The position numbers and the translations under genes are program-made. A stretch of DNA of 64,000 bases from NCBI RefSeq assembly GCF_007829815.1, contig NZ_VIWT01000006.1, positions 310,001 to 374,000 of the forward strand. The letters are read 5' to 3'. Under the pieces are notes generated by a model. It was not told the origin of the DNA. It searched no databases and saw nothing but the letters and a program-made list of their open reading frames with translations. Origin of the DNA: Kitasatospora viridis. GTDB lineage: Bacteria > Actinomycetota > Actinomycetes > Streptomycetales > Streptomycetaceae. Shown here in pieces: positions 1 to 8,182 of this stretch (position 1 is its first letter; the number at the start of each line of letters is the position of its first letter).

Positions 1-600
1 GTAGGCGCTGTGCGCGCCGATCTCGACGCCCGGTTCGATGTCGTTGCGCCAGTGGTCGCCGACCACGCACAACCGCTCGGGCGCCTGCGGCAGTTCGGCC
101 CGCAGCAGCCGGCGCAGCCCCTCGGGCTTTCCGGTGCCGGAGACCACCGCGTCGAGCAGCGGCGGCAGTTCGAGCCGGTGCAGCAGTGCCTCCAGGCCGT
201 CGGCCGGGCTGTTGGTGGCGAGCACCACCCGCACCCCGGCGGAGCGCAGCTCGGTGATCAACTCGGCGTAGCCGGTCGGCACTTCGAGCGGGCAGCGGAC
301 CGGATCGAGCATCAGCTCACGGGTGGTCAGGAAGGCCCGCTGCAACCGGTCGCCGTCCAGGCCCGCGGCGCGGGCGAGCACGGCCACGGCCTCCCAGCCG
401 TCGATCGCCTGCGCCAGCGCCGGGCCGGCGGCCGCGCCGACGGCGAGGAACTCCTCGACACCGTTCAGCAGTTCGGCCCGGGCGGCGGCTTCCAGGGTGG
501 CGGCGGCCTGCTCGGCGTAGTGCCGGATCGGCGCGTCGCCGCGGTAGAGCGTGCCGTCGAAGTCGGTGATCAGCACGGGAACGGGGATGTGGTCAGCCAC
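1..600 (-). CDS. HAD-family phosphatase, 3' end outside window
   Basis: Reads VADHIPVPVLITDFDGTLYRGD at the N-terminus (GTG start with GGAGG 5 nt upstream), giving HAD motif I DxDGT; VLATNS near residue 120 fits motif II, and VVGDHWRNDIEPG near residue 185 fits motif III/IV. The cap region between them is helical, as in class I HADs of the phosphoglycolate phosphatase/epoxide hydrolase N-terminal type. The start overlaps the stop of the permease gene by 8 bases (GTGGCTGA), so translation is probably coupled. The context suggests it dephosphorylates or processes the imported substrate, for example a sugar phosphate or glycerol phosphate ester; that is inference. The last residues of the protein lie beyond base 1, so total length is unknown; 200 codons are visible. 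Confidence 0.85.
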   Translation of the reverse strand, partial: MADHIPVPVLITDFDGTLYRGDAPIRHYAEQAAATLEAAARAELLNGVEEFLAVGAAAGPALAQAIDGWEAVAVLARAAGLDGDRLQRAFLTTRELMLDPVRCPLEVPTGYAELITELRSAGVRVVLATNSPADGLEALLHRLELPPLLDAVVSGTGKPEGLRRLLRAELPQAPERLCVVGDHWRNDIEPGVEIGAHSAY

Positions 601-1450
601 GGACGCCTCCGGCGGTGGACATCGCGCCGGTCACGAAGTGGCGCTGCAGCACGAGGAAGAAGGCGAGCACCGGCACCGTGGTGAAGACCACGGCGGCGGC
701 CAGGCCCGGGTAGTCGGTGCCCTCGGCACCGGCGAACGCCGCCAGGCCCACCTCGACCGGCTGCACGTTCGGGTCCTGGGTCATGATGAACGGCCACAGG
801 AACGAGTTCCAACTGGCCAGGAAGACCTGCAGGGCGATGATCAGCAGCGCCGGCCGCACCAGCGGCAGGCCGATCGACCAGAGCATCCGGAACCGGGTGG
901 CGCCGTCCAGCTCGGCGGCGTCGAAGAGTTCGGCGGGCAGGCCGAGGAAGAACTGCCGGACCAGGAAGATGCCGAAGACGCTGGCGCCCCACGGCACGAT
1001 CTGGATCCAGTAGGTGTCCAGCCAGTGGATGTCGGTGGCGATCAGGTAGTCGGGGATGATCAGCACCGTGCCCGGCACCATCATCACCGCCATCACCAGG
1101 GTGAACAGGAAGCCGCGCCCGCGGAACCTCATCACCCCGAAGGCGAACCCGGCCAGCAGCGAGGTGGCCATCGCCAGCACCACCGTGCAGGCGCCGATCA
1201 GCACCGTGTTGAGGAAGAGCCGGGGCCAGGGCGCGGCGGCCCAGGCCCGGCCGTAGTTCTCCCAGTGCCAGTGCGGCAGCAGCACGTCGGACAGACTGCT
1301 CGACTGCGAGGCCGAGTTCAGCGAGGTGGCGACGATGTAGTAGAAGGGGAACAGGAAGAGCAGGCCGACCAGCACGGCCACGACGCGGCGCACCGCGCCG
1401 CGCGACCGCTGCGAGCGGCCGCGCGGCACGGGCGGTTGAGCGAGGGTCAC
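593..1450 (-). CDS. Carbohydrate ABC transporter permease (MalG/UgpE type)
   Basis: 285 residues with six hydrophobic segments, beginning at a GTG whose G is shared with the TAG stop of the binding-protein gene (TAGTG). The cytoplasmic EAA loop is visible as AAELDGATRFRMLWSIGLPL near residue 190, which docks on the ATPase. This is the MalG-type permease of a CUT1 importer; it pairs with the MalF-type permease at 2838-3752. The C-terminal coding region runs into the HAD gene with an 8-base overlap. No ATPase gene is present; streptomycete CUT1 importers commonly share a distant MsiK ATPase, which is the likely explanation. Substrate cannot be read from the permease. Confidence 0.93.
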   Translation of the reverse strand: MTLAQPPVPRGRSQRSRGAVRRVVAVLVGLLFLFPFYYIVATSLNSASQSSSLSDVLLPHWHWENYGRAWAAAPWPRLFLNTVLIGACTVVLAMATSLLAGFAFGVMRFRGRGFLFTLVMAVMMVPGTVLIIPDYLIATDIHWLDTYWIQIVPWGASVFGIFLVRQFFLGLPAELFDAAELDGATRFRMLWSIGLPLVRPALLIIALQVFLASWNSFLWPFIMTQDPNVQPVEVGLAAFAGAEGTDYPGLAAAVVFTTVPVLAFFLVLQRHFVTGAMSTAGGVRG

Positions 1451-2763
1451 TACTGGCCCGCCTTCTGGTCGGCCAGGGCGGCCTGCTGGGCGGCGTTCAG
1501 CGCGCTCGCCGGGTCGGCGCCCTGCTCCAGCACCTTCTGCAGCGCGACGACCTCCTCGCCCTGCGCCTTGGCGACCCACGGGAAGGCCGGCTGGGCGACG
1601 GCGTAGTCCAGCGCACCGGCGGCGGTCTTCATGTAGGGGTTCTTCGCCAGGAAGTCGCCCATCTGGTCCAGGGCCTTCGGGGTGACCGGCAGGTACCCGG
1701 TGGTGCTGGACCACTGGGCCTGGCTGTCGGCGGAGGCGAGGAACTGCATGTACTTCCAGGCGGCCGCCTGCTGCGCCTTGCTGGCGGAGGCGAACACCGC
1801 GATGTTGGTGCCGGAGAGCACGTTGGACTTGGTGCCGTCGGCGCCGGTCGGCAGCACCTCGGTGCCGAGGGTGAACTTGCCGCCCACCGCCTGGTTCTCG
1901 AAGTAGTAGCCGGCCGCGCTGGACATGTCGAAGACGCCCTTCTGGGCGCCGAGCGCGGTCTCGCCGGGGAAGTTGGTGCCGACCGCGAGCGCGCCGGCCT
2001 TCTTCAGGTCGGCCAGGTAGCCCAGGGCCTTGATCGCGGCCGGGCTGTTCAGCTGCGGCGTGCCGTTGGCGGCGAAGTCGGGGGTGCCGTTGGCCGCGCA
2101 GAGCGCCTCGAACAGGATGGTGCCGCCGTTGACGTTGGCGGTGGTGCCCGGGTCCACGGAGATCGCGGTGACGCCGCCGCCGGAGACCGCCTTGGCGGCG
2201 GCCGAGAAGTCGTCCCAGGTGGCGGGCACGTTCTGGCCCTTGGCCTTGAGCATGTCCTGGTTGTAGAAGATCACCTGGACGCTCTTGTTGAACGGCCACA
2301 TCCACAGCTTGCCGTCGGGCAGCCGCAGGTCCTTCTGCACGCCCTGGTAGAAGTCGGACAGCCCGGCCGGGCTGTCGCTGCCGGCGAACTGGCTGGCCGG
2401 CAGGATCACCTGGCTCTTGGCGTACTCGGCGGCCCAGCTCTCGTAGACCTGGCCGATGGTGGGCGGGTTGTGCGCCGCCACGCCGGCCGTCTCCTTGGCG
2501 TGCAGGGTGCCGTAGTCGGGCTGATACTGCAGGTCGACCTTGATGTTCGGGTTGGCCTTCTCGAAGGCGTCGGTGAGCGCCACCAGGGTGCTCTTCTGGG
2601 AGCCGCTGTTCATGATCTGCATGAACGAGATGGTGGTGGTGCCACCCGCGCTGCCGCCGGAACCGCCGGAGCCGGAGGAGGAGCAGGCGCTGAGCGCGCC
2701 GAGTGCGCAGGCGGCGGCCAGGACGGTGGCGGCGGTGCGGCGCACCGGGGACTTCGAGGGCAT
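1450..2763 (-). CDS. Extracellular solute-binding lipoprotein of sugar-type ABC importer
   Basis: 437 residues. The N-terminus MPSKSPVRRTAATVLAAACA is a basic-hydrophobic signal followed by a lipobox LSAC, so the protein is exported and lipid-anchored; a Gly/Ser linker follows. The mature part has the family 1 (CUT1) solute-binding pattern, including FEKANPNIKVD, TWDDF and YLADLKKAGAL. AGAAGGAA precedes the ATG, and the TAG stop overlaps the GTG of the next permease. Its overall look is closest to glycerol-3-phosphate/UgpB-like and oligosaccharide binders, and the HAD phosphatase at the operon end would fit a phosphodiester or phosphate-ester substrate, but that is only inference. It captures the ligand outside the membrane and hands it to the two permeases. 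Confidence 0.92.
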   Translation of the reverse strand: MPSKSPVRRTAATVLAAACALGALSACSSSGSGGSGGSAGGTTTISFMQIMNSGSQKSTLVALTDAFEKANPNIKVDLQYQPDYGTLHAKETAGVAAHNPPTIGQVYESWAAEYAKSQVILPASQFAGSDSPAGLSDFYQGVQKDLRLPDGKLWMWPFNKSVQVIFYNQDMLKAKGQNVPATWDDFSAAAKAVSGGGVTAISVDPGTTANVNGGTILFEALCAANGTPDFAANGTPQLNSPAAIKALGYLADLKKAGALAVGTNFPGETALGAQKGVFDMSSAAGYYFENQAVGGKFTLGTEVLPTGADGTKSNVLSGTNIAVFASASKAQQAAAWKYMQFLASADSQAQWSSTTGYLPVTPKALDQMGDFLAKNPYMKTAAGALDYAVAQPAFPWVAKAQGEEVVALQKVLEQGADPASALNAAQQAALADQKAGQ

Positions 2764-2837
2764 TGCGGGTTCCTTCTGGCGAACGTCGCCGGCGAGGCGA
2801 ACGGTGGGGTCGGGGTGGTGCGAGGGTCCGGCGGGTC

Positions 2838-3752
2838 TCACAGGTCGGCGGCGATCTTGTCGCCGATCCGGCGCTGGAGCAGGGTGAAGGCGGCGGTGAC
2901 CACGAACAGCACCACGGCGAGTGCGGCGCCGTAGCCGGTGTCGAAGAGCACGAACGCCTCCTGGTAGAGCAGGTAGCTGAGGGTGGTGGTGGCGTAGGCG
3001 GGGCCGCCGCGGCTCATCTCGTAGAACTGGGTGAAGGCCTGCAGCGAGCTGATGCTGGTGATCACGATCGAGAAGAGCGTGACCGGGCGCAGCTGCGGCC
3101 AGGTGACGTACCAGAACTCCTTCCAGGCACCGGCGCCGTCCATCCGGGCGGCTTCGCTCAACTCGCCGGAGGTGACGGCCAGTCCGCCGAGGAAGAGCAC
3201 CACCGTGATGCCGATCTCGTGCCAGAGGCTGTAGACGATCACCGAGGGCATCGCCCAGGTGCTGGAGAACAGGAACTGCGGGGTCGGCAGGTCGAGCTGC
3301 TTGAGCACCATGTCGATCAGGCCGAACTGCGGGTTGAACAGCCAGACCCAGGCGAGCGAGGTGGCCACGATCGGGGTGGCGTGCGGGGCGAAGACCGCGA
3401 CCCGGCCGGCGTTCAGCACCCGGCCGCCGCGCTGGAGCAGCAGGGCGAGGCCGAGCGAGAGCGCCGTGCCGCCGATCACCATCGCAGCGCAGTAGTAGAG
3501 CGAGTTGACCGCGCTGGTCATGAAGTCCGGTGAGGTGGACTGGAACAGCTGGCGGTAGTTGTCGGTGCCGATGAAGCTCGACATCGACGGGTTGAGGGTG
3601 TTCCAGTGGAAGGTGCTGATGTAGAGGGTGTAGACGGTCGGTCCGATGGTGAAGACCGAGAAGATCAGCAGGGCGGGTGCGGTGTACAGCCACCCGGCCC
3701 ACCCCTCGCGCGGGCGGCCGCGCCGCCGCAGGTGCTCGCTCAACAGAGCCAT
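2838..3752 (-). CDS. Carbohydrate ABC transporter permease (MalF/UgpA type)
   Basis: 304 residues, first gene of the four-gene operon running to base 1. Six membrane segments are visible: WLYTAPALLIFSVFTIGPTV near residue 21 opens the set. The EAA loop reads EAARMDGAGAWKEFWYVTWP near residue 200, which contacts the ATPase. ATG start with AAGAGA upstream. It forms the heterodimeric channel with the MalG-type permease. A 74-base gap separates it from the binding-protein gene, the largest in the operon. An inverted repeat overlaps the likely promoter just upstream (3805-3857), so the operon is probably under a dedicated repressor not encoded in the window. Confidence 0.93.
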   Translation of the reverse strand: MALLSEHLRRRGRPREGWAGWLYTAPALLIFSVFTIGPTVYTLYISTFHWNTLNPSMSSFIGTDNYRQLFQSTSPDFMTSAVNSLYYCAAMVIGGTALSLGLALLLQRGGRVLNAGRVAVFAPHATPIVATSLAWVWLFNPQFGLIDMVLKQLDLPTPQFLFSSTWAMPSVIVYSLWHEIGITVVLFLGGLAVTSGELSEAARMDGAGAWKEFWYVTWPQLRPVTLFSIVITSISSLQAFTQFYEMSRGGPAYATTTLSYLLYQEAFVLFDTGYGAALAVVLFVVTAAFTLLQRRIGDKIAADL

Positions 3753-3804
3753 TGCATCGTCTCTTCAGGTTCGTGCGTTTCGACGCGTCAGAGTGAAACG
3801 CGCG

Positions 3805-3834
3805 TAGATAGAATCCTGATGACTTGTCAGTGAA
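3805..3834 (-). promoter_or_regulatory. Candidate promoter of the ABC-transporter operon
   Basis: Reading the minus strand, TTCACT (3834-3829) and TATCTA (3810-3805) are separated by 18 bases, about 53 bases before the permease ATG. The match to vegetative consensus is partial. The -35 element lies inside the left arm of the inverted repeat at 3826-3857, which would make repression by a bound dimer straightforward. Confidence 0.4.
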
Positions 3835-3857
3835 CGGTCGAGTAATCGATCACTGAC
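3826..3857. promoter_or_regulatory. Inverted repeat, candidate operator of the sugar ABC operon
   Basis: GTCAGTGA at 3826-3833 and TCACTGAC at 3850-3857 are perfect 8-base inverted arms with 16 bases between them; a TCGA-gtaa-TCGA repeat fills the centre. Arm centres are 24 bases apart, close to two helical turns. It overlaps the likely -35 element of the operon. Binding by a repressor (GntR, ROK or LacI type are usual for such operons) is inferred. Confidence 0.45.
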
Positions 3858-3965
3858 GATGGGTGGGCCGTGAAATCCTGAAAGGCTGGCCACTCTCCAC
3901 CCTCTTCCGGTACGCACCACCTCACGGCGGGTCCGGACCCCCCGACGGGCCCGGACCCGCCCGGC

Positions 3966-5264
3966 TCAGCCGGCCGCCGCCGGCTGCCGCGGCCCGGACG
4001 GCAGGGTGCGCAGCCGGACCACCGGGGAGAGCACCAGGGCGACCACCACGAGCGCCGAGCCGGCGGCCGCCACGGTCAGCGCGCCCCGCCCGCCGAGGTG
4101 GGCGGTGAGCAGCCCGGCCGACAGGCCGCCCAGCGAGCCGCCGCCGAACAGCAGGGTGCGGAAGGCGGCGGTCATCCGGCCCATCATCGACTGCGGTGTC
4201 ACGGCCTGACGCAGGCTCACGATGATCACCCCCGCCACGCCGAGGCCCAGGTAGGTGGTGAAGAAGGAGAACACGAAGACGGCGACCATCAACGCGCGCG
4301 GCCCGCCGGCCAGCGGGAGCAGGGCCGGCCCGAGCAGCAGGGCGCTCTGGCCGACCAGGTAGACCCGGCCGAGCGGGAACCGCGCGATGACCCGGCGCGC
4401 GATCAGCGAGCCGATCAGCCCGCCGATCGAGGCGAGGGCGAAGACCGTGCCCAGGGTCGCCGAGCCGAGGTGCAGGTCGTGGGTCCCGTAGAGCAGGAAC
4501 ATCGTCCACACCGTGATCATCGAGAAGTTGCAGCAGAAGCCGATCAGCGCGAGCGCCCGCAGCACCCGGTCCCGCATCACCCAGCCCAGCCCGTCCGCCA
4601 GTTCGCGCCACAGGTGCCGCCGCGCGGCCGGCTCCGGGCGCGCCTCGGGCGTGCGGATCAGCAGCAGGGAGAGGACCGAGACGGCGTAGGAGCAGGCGTC
4701 GACGACCAGTGCCACCGGCGGGCCGAGCGCGGAGACCAGCACACCGGCCAGCCCGGGCCCGGCGACGTCGGCGGCCGAGGAGCTCGCGCCCATCCGGGCA
4801 CTGGCCTCCACGTACCGCTCCGGGCCGCTGACCAGCACCGGCACGAAGGACATCCAGCTCACGTCGAACGCCACCGAGGCGATGCCGACCGCGCAGGCGA
4901 TCGCCATCAGCACCGGCAGGTCGAGCGCGTGCAGCCCGTAGAGCACCGGCACCAGCCCGATCAGCACCAGCCGGACCAGGTTGGCGCCGAGCATGACGGG
5001 GCGTCGGCGGTGCCGGTCGGCCCAGGTGCCGATCAGCAGGGCCAGGCCCAGGTAGGGGACCAGTTGGAGGAAGCGCAGCAGGCCGACCTGCTCGTCGGTG
5101 GCGCCGAAGGCGTTGATGGCGGTGAGCGGCAACGCCAGGTTGGTCACCTGGGTGCCGAGCAGCGAGACCGTCTCACCCAGCCAGAAGCGCAGGAAGTCGC
5201 CGTTGCCCCACAGGCTCGGGGAGGACGGGGTGCTGACCGCGGGTGCGGGGGAGAGCTGGGTCAT
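3966..5264 (-). CDS. MFS transporter, 12-TM exporter of the MFS_3/EntS type
   Basis: 432 residues with about twelve hydrophobic helices. The motif GTWADRHRRRPVMLGANLVR near residue 80 is MFS signature A between TM2 and TM3; the central loop carries RTPEARPEPAARRHLWRE, and the second half begins with GLGWVMRDRVLRAL. This arrangement is typical of MFS_3/enterobactin-exporter-like proteins that expel small metabolites. Its ATG overlaps the TGA of the aminotransferase gene (ATGA), so both are translated from one mRNA. The pair probably makes or modifies and then exports an amino-acid-derived compound, but the substrate is unknown. Downstream lies the 5' region of the ABC operon, with no clear terminator. 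Confidence 0.88.
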   Translation of the reverse strand: MTQLSPAPAVSTPSSPSLWGNGDFLRFWLGETVSLLGTQVTNLALPLTAINAFGATDEQVGLLRFLQLVPYLGLALLIGTWADRHRRRPVMLGANLVRLVLIGLVPVLYGLHALDLPVLMAIACAVGIASVAFDVSWMSFVPVLVSGPERYVEASARMGASSSAADVAGPGLAGVLVSALGPPVALVVDACSYAVSVLSLLLIRTPEARPEPAARRHLWRELADGLGWVMRDRVLRALALIGFCCNFSMITVWTMFLLYGTHDLHLGSATLGTVFALASIGGLIGSLIARRVIARFPLGRVYLVGQSALLLGPALLPLAGGPRALMVAVFVFSFFTTYLGLGVAGVIIVSLRQAVTPQSMMGRMTAAFRTLLFGGGSLGGLSAGLLTAHLGGRGALTVAAAGSALVVVALVLSPVVRLRTLPSGPRQPAAAG

Positions 5265-6589
5265 CGGGCGCTCCGCGCGAGCTCGGCGACGGCGCCGGCC
5301 ACCGTGTCGACCTCGTCCTCGGTGTTGTAGTAGTGCGGCGACAGCCGCAGGCACCAGTCCACCTCCTTGTCGGCGAAGTCGAACTGGGCGAACTCCCGGA
5401 AGCTGAGCGCGGAGTTGATCCGGCGCTCGTCCAGCGCGGCCTTGAACGGCCGGGCCTGCCAGCCCTCGATGGTGCAGGTGACCAGCGCGGCCGGCGCGGC
5501 GCCGCCGTCCAACGTCCGGACCCCGGGGACCTCGCGCAGCCGCTCGCGCAGCCGGGCGGCCAGCGCCGGGGTGCGCCGGGCCACCGCCGCCGGGCCGACC
5601 CGCAGCGCGTACCGGACGGCCGCGGCGCAGCCGAGCACGGTGGCGTAGGGGAACTCCCACTCCTCGAACCGGGCCGCCGTGTCCACCGGCCGGTAGTAGC
5701 CGGGGGCCACCCAGCGCGCGCCGTGCATGTCGATGTGCAGCGGCTCGTAACCGGCCTCCAGCACCCGGTCGGAGACGAAGAGGAAGCCCGAACCGCGCGG
5801 CCCGCGCAGGAACTTGCGGCAGGTGGCGGTGAGCAGGTCGCAGCCGATCTCCTCGACGTCGACCGGGTACTGGCCGACCGACTGGCAGGCGTCCACCAGG
5901 TAGAGCAGGTCGAGCTCGCGGCAGTGCCGGCCGATCTCGGCGACCGGCTGGACCAGGCCGGAGTTTGTGGGCACGTGGGTGGCGGCGACCAGCCGCGGGC
6001 GGTGCGCCCGCATCAGCGCGGCCATGGCGGCCACGTCCACGCCGCTGCCGTCCGGGTGGTCGGGGGCGTGCACGATCCTGACGCCGTGTCGCTTGCGCAG
6101 GGCGAGGAAGGCGATCTGGTTGGAGACGAAGTCGTTGCGGGTGGTCAGGATGACGTCCCCGGGGTGGAAGTCGATCGCGGACAGCGCCTTGGTGTAGGCG
6201 TGGGTGGCGCTGCCGGCGAAGGCGATGTTGCGCGGGCGGGCGCCCAGCAGTTCGGCGATCGAGGCGTGGAAGTCGGCGATTTCGACGCTGCGGGCGGCGT
6301 GCGCCTCGTAGCCGCCGATGGCGGCCTCCAACTGGAGGTGGTCGAGCGTGGCCTGGAGCACCGGACGGGCCATCAGGCCGCAGCCGGCGTTGTTGAAGTG
6401 GACCACCTGCTCGCAGCCCGGGGTGTCGGCCCGCAGGGCGGCGAGGTCGAACTCCGGTGTCCCGGCGGCCTCGACGGGCTGGACTGCCTCGACGGGATCG
6501 GCAGCCTCGACGGGCTCGGCGGGCTCGGCAGGCTCGGCGGTGAAGAGCGGTTCCGAGCTGGAGGCGAAAGCGCTATCATGATTCCTCAT
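5261..6589 (-). CDS. Class V PLP-dependent aminotransferase-fold enzyme
   Basis: 442 residues. FNNAGCGL near residue 67, FAGSATHAYTKAL near 125, YLVDACQSVGQ near 225 (PLP-binding Asp) and TATCRKFLRGPRGSGFL near 245 (Schiff-base Lys) place it in the class V group with isopenicillin-N epimerase-like and cysteine-desulfurase-like enzymes. The N-terminal 45 residues are a low-complexity Glu/Pro/Ala repeat encoded by an 18-base tandem repeat and are not part of the fold. The ATG at 6589 shares bases with the ATG of the divergent MocR gene (CATG), so the message is probably leaderless or the true start lies within the repeat. Coupled to the MFS gene by ATGA. The exact reaction cannot be read. Confidence 0.85.
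   Translation of the reverse strand: MRNHDSAFASSSEPLFTAEPAEPAEPVEAADPVEAVQPVEAAGTPEFDLAALRADTPGCEQVVHFNNAGCGLMARPVLQATLDHLQLEAAIGGYEAHAARSVEIADFHASIAELLGARPRNIAFAGSATHAYTKALSAIDFHPGDVILTTRNDFVSNQIAFLALRKRHGVRIVHAPDHPDGSGVDVAAMAALMRAHRPRLVAATHVPTNSGLVQPVAEIGRHCRELDLLYLVDACQSVGQYPVDVEEIGCDLLTATCRKFLRGPRGSGFLFVSDRVLEAGYEPLHIDMHGARWVAPGYYRPVDTAARFEEWEFPYATVLGCAAAVRYALRVGPAAVARRTPALAARLRERLREVPGVRTLDGGAAPAALVTCTIEGWQARPFKAALDERRINSALSFREFAQFDFADKEVDWCLRLSPHYYNTEDEVDTVAGAVAELARSAR
6468..6540. repeat. 18-bp tandem repeat inside the aminotransferase 5' end
   Basis: Units begin at 6468, 6486 and 6504, each starting GCCTCGACGGG, followed by a degenerate copy to 6540. On the minus strand they encode repeated six-residue blocks of the form PVEAxx, a flexible tail ahead of the catalytic domain. 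Repeat number probably varies between strains. Confidence 0.8.
6551..6579 (+). promoter_or_regulatory. Leaderless-type promoter of the MocR gene
   Basis: TTCCGA (6551-6556), 17-base spacer, TATCAT (6574-6579), then 8 bases to the ATG at 6588, so transcription would start at or next to the initiation codon. The promoter lies wholly within the first codons of the opposing aminotransferase gene. Confidence 0.5.
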
Positions 6590-8009
6590 GTCCGACAGTA
6601 GCAGTATCGAGACCGTGGTGGCGATCCTCCGGGCCGAGATCGCCCGGCTCGGACCGGGCGAACGGCTGCCCAGCAGCCGCGACCTGATCGCCCGTCACGG
6701 CGTCGGCCCCGTCACCGTCTCCCGCGCGATCGCGCTGCTGGCTGCCGAGGGCGCCGTCGTCACCCGCCCCGGGAGCGGCACCTACGTCGCCGCCCGCCGA
6801 CCGCACGCCGCCGCGGGTGAGCCGGACACCTCCTGGCAGGCCGTCGCCCTGGCCGGCCGCGACCCGCTCCCGGACCGGCCCGACGAACAGTCAGGCGCCC
6901 CGCTGCCGCCCGACGCCATCACGCTCTCCGGCGGCTACCTGCACGAGAACCTCCAGCCCACCCGGCCGCTCGGCGCCGCCCTGGCCCGGGCCGCCCGCCG
7001 CCCCGACGCCTGGCACCGCGCCCCCGCCGCCGGCCTGTCCACCCTGCGCACGATCTTCGCCCGCCAGGTCGGCGGCGGGATCGGACCCGAGGACGTGCTG
7101 GTCACCGGCGGCGGCCAGGGCGCGCTGTCCATGCTGTTCCGCGCCGTCGCCCCGCCTGGCAGCCCCGTCCTGGTCGAGTCCCCGACCTACCCGGGCGCGC
7201 TCGCCGCCGCCCGCGCGGCCGGCCTGCACCCGGTGCCCGTCCCGATCGACGGCCACGGCCTGCGCCCCGACCTGCTCGCCGACGCCTTCGCCATGACCGG
7301 CGCCCGGCTGCTCTACTGCCAGCCGACCTTCCACAACCCCACCGGCACCGTGCTCAGCCCCGAACGGCGCGGGCAGGTCGTGGCGGTGGCCCGGGCCGCC
7401 GGGGCCTTCCTGATCGAGGACGACTTCGCCCGCCACCTCGGCCACGGCCGCCCGGCGCCGCGCCCGCTGGTCGCCGACGACCGCGACGGCACCGTCGTCC
7501 ACCTCACCTCGCTGACCAAACCCGGCTCGCCCAGCCTGCGGATCGGCGCGCTCGTCGCCCGCGGGCCGGTGATGGCCAGACTGCTCGGCATGCGGCGGGT
7601 CGACGACTTCTTCATCGCCCGCCCGCTCCAGGAGGCCGCGGTCGAACTGCTCAGCACCCCGGCCTGGGACCGCCACCTGCGCGCCCTGGCCACCGCGCTC
7701 CAGCACCGCTGCGCCGTGCTGGCCGACGCGCTGGCCCGGGAACTGCCGGACTGGACGCTCGCCCGGGTGCCGGAGGGCGGCCTGCACCTGTGGCTGCGGC
7801 TACCGCCCGGCCACACCGAGGCGGCCGTCGCGGAGGCGGCGACGGCCCACCGGGTGGCCGTCAACCTCGGCCGGCAGTACTTCCCGGCCGAGCCGACCGC
7901 CGGGCACCTGCGCCTCGGCTTCGCCGCGGCGGCCGAACCCGCCGACCTCGCCGAGGCGGCCCGCCGGCTGGCGGTGGCCGTCCGGACGCTGGGGCCGGCG
8001 GCGGGCTGA
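6588..8009 (+). CDS. MocR-type transcriptional regulator (GntR HTH plus aminotransferase domain)
   Basis: 473 residues. Residues 1-70 are a GntR winged helix (ERLPSSRDLIARHGVGPVTVSRAI, then the wing RPGSGTYVAA). Residues 100-470 have the class I aminotransferase fold: TGGGQGALSMLF, CQPTFHNPTG with the Asn that contacts PLP, and LTSLTKPGSPSLRIG with the PLP lysine. MocR proteins sense PLP or an amino-acid adduct and activate or repress neighbouring PLP-related genes. Here the divergent neighbour is itself a PLP enzyme with an exporter, so it is the natural target. There is no ribosome binding site upstream; start selection rests on the leaderless promoter. The stop is followed by the half-palindrome CTGACGGACCGTCGG. 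Confidence 0.93.
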   Translation: MSDSSSIETVVAILRAEIARLGPGERLPSSRDLIARHGVGPVTVSRAIALLAAEGAVVTRPGSGTYVAARRPHAAAGEPDTSWQAVALAGRDPLPDRPDEQSGAPLPPDAITLSGGYLHENLQPTRPLGAALARAARRPDAWHRAPAAGLSTLRTIFARQVGGGIGPEDVLVTGGGQGALSMLFRAVAPPGSPVLVESPTYPGALAAARAAGLHPVPVPIDGHGLRPDLLADAFAMTGARLLYCQPTFHNPTGTVLSPERRGQVVAVARAAGAFLIEDDFARHLGHGRPAPRPLVADDRDGTVVHLTSLTKPGSPSLRIGALVARGPVMARLLGMRRVDDFFIARPLQEAAVELLSTPAWDRHLRALATALQHRCAVLADALARELPDWTLARVPEGGLHLWLRLPPGHTEAAVAEAATAHRVAVNLGRQYFPAEPTAGHLRLGFAAAAEPADLAEAARRLAVAVRTLGPAAG

Positions 8010-8159
8010 CGGACCGTCGGCATCCCGGTCGGTGAGCAGTTCCTCGCCGGCGGCGTGCCGGCCGGCGTCGCGGTCCGTACCCCGGCCGGCTGGCGATTCC
8101 GGAAGGTCGCACTCGACGTCGTCTGGCGGCAGGGGGACTTCGGTCCGCCCGCGCAGTAG
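8010..8159 (+). other. Possible coding remnant after the MocR gene
   Basis: Past the MocR stop the same frame stays open for about 49 codons and reads like protein (GVPAGVAVRTPAGWRFRKV, ending QGDFGPPAQ and TAG), with actinomycete-like third-position GC. No start codon with a ribosome binding site is present. It could be the degraded 3' end of a lost gene or chance; no family was recognised. Confidence 0.25.
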
Positions 8160-8182
8160 CCGACCACAGCGGATTTACTCGT

